From assembly GCF_001054325.1 (NCBI RefSeq), contig NZ_JVVM01000025.1:186001-250000 (forward strand): DNA of 64,000 nucleotides. Reading direction: 5' to 3'. The notes beneath the pieces were generated by a model. That model was not told the DNA's origin, searched no databases, and saw only the letters and a list, made by a program, of their open reading frames with translations. Position numbers and translations under genes: made by a program. This DNA comes from Corynebacterium vitaeruminis. GTDB taxonomy: Bacteria; Actinomycetota; Actinomycetes; Mycobacteriales; Mycobacteriaceae. Every line of letters starts with the position of its first letter. The stretch's first letter is position 1. Of the stretch, positions 61,244 through 64,000 are shown piece after piece.

Positions 61244-62276
61244 TGTCCAGCTCCCAGTCCTCGTTGTCGCCGATGGCATTCAACAGGCGACGCACAGCCA
61301 TCGCTCGACGCTGCTGAACTCCCTCCAGCTTGTCGAGGGTACACTCCGGATCCGCAGGCGGCCCCAAATGCGTGCAGCCACGCGGGCACTCGTCCGTCGC
61401 CGCCTGGATATCTGGAAATGCCGCCAGCAGCGTCTCTGGCGTCACATGAGCCAGCCCAAAGGAACGAATGCCTGGAGTGTCAATAATCCACGATGCCGCA
61501 TCGTCAGCGCTTTCCGACGGCAACACCAGCGCCACCGACTGCGTGGAGGTATGGCGGCCCTTACCCACGCCACTGACTTCTCCGGTCTCCCGGTTGGCTT
61601 CGGGAACAATCCGGTTGACGAGGGTGGATTTACCCACACCGGAATGCCCAACCAAAGCGGTGACGCGTCCTGGAACATCGATGAGCTCTAGCAGGGGAGC
61701 CAGGTCATCATTGATACCGCAGACAACGACATCCACTCCCAGCGCGGAGAACTCCCCGGCAAACTCCTGCGGATCGGCAAGATCCGACTTAGTCAGGCAG
61801 AGCACCGGGCGGACACCGCCGGCATAGGCAGCCACCAACGCGCGTTCCACAAAACCGGTGCGGGGCTCAGGATCGGCGACAGCACACACAATGAGCAGCA
61901 GGCTGGCATTGGCGACGACAATGCGCTCATACGGGTCGTTGTCATCGGCGGTGCGACGCAAAACCGTGCTGCGCTCCGCCAGCTTGACGATTCGGGCCAG
62001 TGTTCCCTCACGGCCGCTGACATCGCCCACGACACCGACGCGGTCACCGACAACGATATTGGTGCGGCCGAGCTCGCGGGCGCGCATGCATGTCACCGCA
62101 ACATTGGGGTTCCCATCGAGGACTACCCCCCAACGACCACGGTCTTTGGTCACCACCATGCCCCAGCGAGCGTCGGCGTGGCTGGGGCGATCCTTCGTCC
62201 GTGGTCGCGACCCTCTACCGGGTCGGATACGTACATCGGACTCGTCCCACTGCCGTCCACGCCTGCGTGCCGCCAC
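61230..62276 (-). CDS. rsgA: Ribosome small subunit GTPase RsgA
   Basis: 348 residues. N-terminal OB-fold, then a circularly permuted GTPase domain in which the G4-like LCLTKSDL precedes the P-loop GHSGVGKSTLVNRI and the G3 motif IDTPGIRSFG, and a C-terminal zinc knuckle CPRGCTHLGPPADPEC. It helps late 30S maturation. GTG 62276 begins two bases after the aroA stop, so aroA-rsgA-clc form one minus-strand operon. Confidence 0.94.
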   Translation of the reverse strand: MAARRRGRQWDESDVRIRPGRGSRPRTKDRPSHADARWGMVVTKDRGRWGVVLDGNPNVAVTCMRARELGRTNIVVGDRVGVVGDVSGREGTLARIVKLAERSTVLRRTADDNDPYERIVVANASLLLIVCAVADPEPRTGFVERALVAAYAGGVRPVLCLTKSDLADPQEFAGEFSALGVDVVVCGINDDLAPLLELIDVPGRVTALVGHSGVGKSTLVNRIVPEANRETGEVSGVGKGRHTSTQSVALVLPSESADDAASWIIDTPGIRSFGLAHVTPETLLAAFPDIQAATDECPRGCTHLGPPADPECTLDKLEGVQQRRAMAVRRLLNAIGDNEDWELDIERD

Positions 62277-62278
62277 TA

Positions 62279-63757
62279 TTATTTCCCTGCCTCGGTCTCG
62301 TCCCCCATGCCATCGAGTCGAGCTTCGACGGATTTTTCCAACGAGCGTGGGCTGGGGGAGGCCAGGCCGAGCATCTCCAGCCAGCGCAGGTCGAAGCCAG
62401 GCATGGTCTTAGCGGTGGTACTGATATTTTCGACTTCCACGCCCTCCGTGCGCAGGCCAACAATGGCACCGGCAGTGGCCATGCGGTGGTCGGCGTAGCT
62501 GTGCCAGAGGCCACCGTGGAGCGGAACGGGGTCAATCGCAATGCCGTCGTCAAGCTCGGTGGCGCGACCGCCGAGACGGTTGATTTCCGTGGTGAGCGCG
62601 GCGAGACGGTTGGTTTCGTGCCCGCGCAGGTGTGCGATGCCCGTCAGCTCGGTGTGGGTGGTAGCCAGGGCGGCGATGGCGGCGACCGTTGGGGTCAGCT
62701 CGCCAATCTCGGACATGTCCATCGTGACACCTCGCAGCTCCGAGGGGTTCGGGCCTACGACGGTAAGGCTGGTACGGCCACCCTCGTGACGGTTGAACGT
62801 CACGGTAGCGCCCATGTCGGTGAGGATGTCGCGAATGCGGTCGCCTGGCTGCGTGGTGTGCTCCGGCCAGTCGGGCACGGTCACGCTGCCACCCGTGACA
62901 GCCGCGGCGGCCAAGAAGGCGGCGGCGTTGGATAGATCGGGCTCGACCTGCCAGGTGCGACCCATCATTTCGGTGGGGTGAATGGTGAACGTCGTGCGCG
63001 ACCCCTCAGGAGTATCGGTCGTGGTCTCGTCGACCTGCACACCGGCCTCGCGGAGCATGTCCAGTGTCATGTCGATGTGCGGGCGGGAAGGAATCTCACC
63101 AGTCGGGCGCAGCACCAGGCCACGGCCATAGCGCGGAGCCGACAGCAGCAGACCCGAGACGAACTGGCTCGAAGCCGAAGCATCAATTTCCACCTCGCCG
63201 CCGATATCCGGCAGGTCCTGCTCCTGGACCGAGTCACCCAGGCGATTGCCCTGGTTCGGCCCCTGCGGATTGACCGTGAAAGGAAGGCCATCGCCAGCGA
63301 TGTTTACGCCAAGGCTGCGCAGCGCATCCAGCACGGCCGACATCGGACGAGCCTTGGCCTCTACGTCACCTTCGAAGAACACCGAGCCCTGCGCAAGAGC
63401 AGCGATAGGCGGCACAAAGCGCATAACCGTACCTGCGAGACCACATTCCACAACACCCCCGCGGAGGATGCGCGGAGTGACGTGCAGCGTGTGATTCGGG
63501 GCACCCGAGTATGTCGAGTCGGCACTGATGTCAGTTCCCAGGGCCTGCAGTGCGCGAATCATAAGATCGGTATCGCGAGAGCGCAGAGCACCATGGATAA
63601 CCGATGGTGTCGAGGACAGTGCCGCAAGGACCAGGGCACGGTTCGTAATCGACTTCGAGCCGGCAATCTGCACCGTGGCGCTAAAGGGCTGTTGACCGGA
63701 TTCGGCACCGTCGACACTTACGGTAGGGGCGGACCAATTCTGATTTTGGGAACACAC
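62279..63757 (-). CDS. aroA: 5-enolpyruvylshikimate-3-phosphate synthase
   Basis: 492 residues from GTG 63757. It makes EPSP in the shikimate pathway. Motifs: [16 protein letters not shown] near the N-terminus, [11 protein letters not shown] where glycine-rich AGT replaces the common NAGTA form, and the C-terminal [15 protein letters not shown]. The open frame begins at 63931, but that would overlap the divergent SRAP gene; GTG 63757 lies seven bases after CATAAT and is preferred. A C-terminal extension of about 35 residues follows the core. Confidence 0.92.
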   Translation of the reverse strand: MCSQNQNWSAPTVSVDGAESGQQPFSATVQIAGSKSITNRALVLAALSSTPSVIHGALRSRDTDLMIRALQALGTDISADSTYSGAPNHTLHVTPRILRGGVVECGLAGTVMRFVPPIAALAQGSVFFEGDVEAKARPMSAVLDALRSLGVNIAGDGLPFTVNPQGPNQGNRLGDSVQEQDLPDIGGEVEIDASASSQFVSGLLLSAPRYGRGLVLRPTGEIPSRPHIDMTLDMLREAGVQVDETTTDTPEGSRTTFTIHPTEMMGRTWQVEPDLSNAAAFLAAAAVTGGSVTVPDWPEHTTQPGDRIRDILTDMGATVTFNRHEGGRTSLTVVGPNPSELRGVTMDMSEIGELTPTVAAIAALATTHTELTGIAHLRGHETNRLAALTTEINRLGGRATELDDGIAIDPVPLHGGLWHSYADHRMATAGAIVGLRTEGVEVENISTTAKTMPGFDLRWLEMLGLASPSPRSLEKSVEARLDGMGDETEAGK

Positions 63758-63770
63758 ATAACCAATTATG
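63757..63770 (-). promoter_or_regulatory. Candidate -10 element for leaderless aroA
   Basis: On the minus strand CATAAT (63770-63765) ends seven bases before the GTG start at 63757, and no good ribosome binding site intervenes. Supports both the start choice and a leaderless message; inferred from spacing. Confidence 0.35.
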
Positions 63771-63827
63771 GAACACTTCCACTCCAGACCTCGACTAGAG
63801 GGGGAGTTACCGGCACAATCAGTTGGT

Positions 63828-64000
63828 ATGTGTGGTCGTTTCGTCAATTTCACCGTCGCCGAAAAGTTGCTCAGTATCACCGCTGACATCCCCGGTTTGG
63901 CGCCCGTGCGTGGCGACGGCCCGTTGCCCACCGCTCGCTACAACATCGGCCCGACCATGCCGATTGTTGCGCTTGCCCGCGAGCATCCCGGTCGCACAGG
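63828..64000 (+). CDS. SRAP-family protein (YedK/HMCES-like), partial
   Basis: Only the first 57 residues lie in the window. They begin [15 protein letters not shown], so Cys2 and the CGR start of the SRAP family are present; after initiator-methionine removal this cysteine forms a covalent link to abasic sites in single-stranded [11 protein letters not shown] provides the conserved Asn. It is divergent from aroA with about 70 bases between, matching Rv3226c in mycobacteria. Confidence 0.88.
   Translation, partial: MCGRFVNFTVAEKLLSITADIPGLAPVRGDGPLPTARYNIGPTMPIVALAREHPGRT

Overview
The window looks like a chromosomal segment of a Corynebacterium-type actinobacterium. It has moderately high GC, frequent GTG and TTG starts, and a long block whose gene order matches the mycobacterial Rv3267 to Rv3226c neighbourhood: LCP ligase, rmlD, wbbL, GDP-mannose pyrophosphorylase, whiB2, DUF3499, phosphomannomutase, TobH, manA, sahH, tmk, mtrA-mtrB-lpqB, comF, hpf, secA, Rv3235-like, ferredoxin reductase, desaturase, rsgA, aroA and SRAP. 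The species cannot be fixed from the sequence alone.

Layout. (1) 0.5-4.6 kb: a PerM-like membrane protein, then purN and purH. (2) 4.8-17.7 kb: a TetR regulator followed by a complete leucine/isovalerate degradation module. It holds acyl-CoA carboxylase beta and alpha, acyl-CoA dehydrogenase, MaoC hydratase, CitE-type HMG-CoA lyase, acyl-CoA synthetase, 3-oxoacid CoA-transferase A and B, thiolase and a second CitE. Together these can take isovaleryl-CoA to acetyl-CoA through acetoacetate. (3) 17.7-31.2 kb: a [NiFe]-hydrogenase island. It has hypC-hypD, hypE, hypF, hypA-hypB, then the structural genes hyaA, hyaB, hyaC and protease hyaD, and finally a second small set: hypA2, an orphan large-subunit-like protein and hypC2. 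(4) 31.2-50.9 kb: cell-envelope sugar genes, WhiB2, S-adenosylhomocysteine hydrolase and the MtrAB-LpqB system. (5) 51-64 kb: HPF, SecA, several small conserved genes, the desaturase and its reductase, a CLC channel, RsgA, AroA and the start of an SRAP gene.

The most interesting signals are these. First, the cytochrome b subunit of the hydrogenase carries an extra soluble N-terminal domain of about 190 residues that reads like a degenerate P-type ATPase nucleotide-binding domain. Second, a hydrogenase large-subunit-like protein without a small subunit keeps all four metal-binding cysteines but lacks the maturation cleavage histidine, and it is paired with its own HypA and with a HypC that has lost a conserved histidine. 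Third, a dispersed intergenic repeat near 37.0 kb and 56.6 kb has two copies sharing a hairpin with a 27-base loop and two compensatory base-pair changes in the stem. Fourth, a long hairpin directly upstream of the phosphomannomutase gene buries its ribosome binding site. No rRNA, tRNA, CRISPR array or recognisable transposase was seen.
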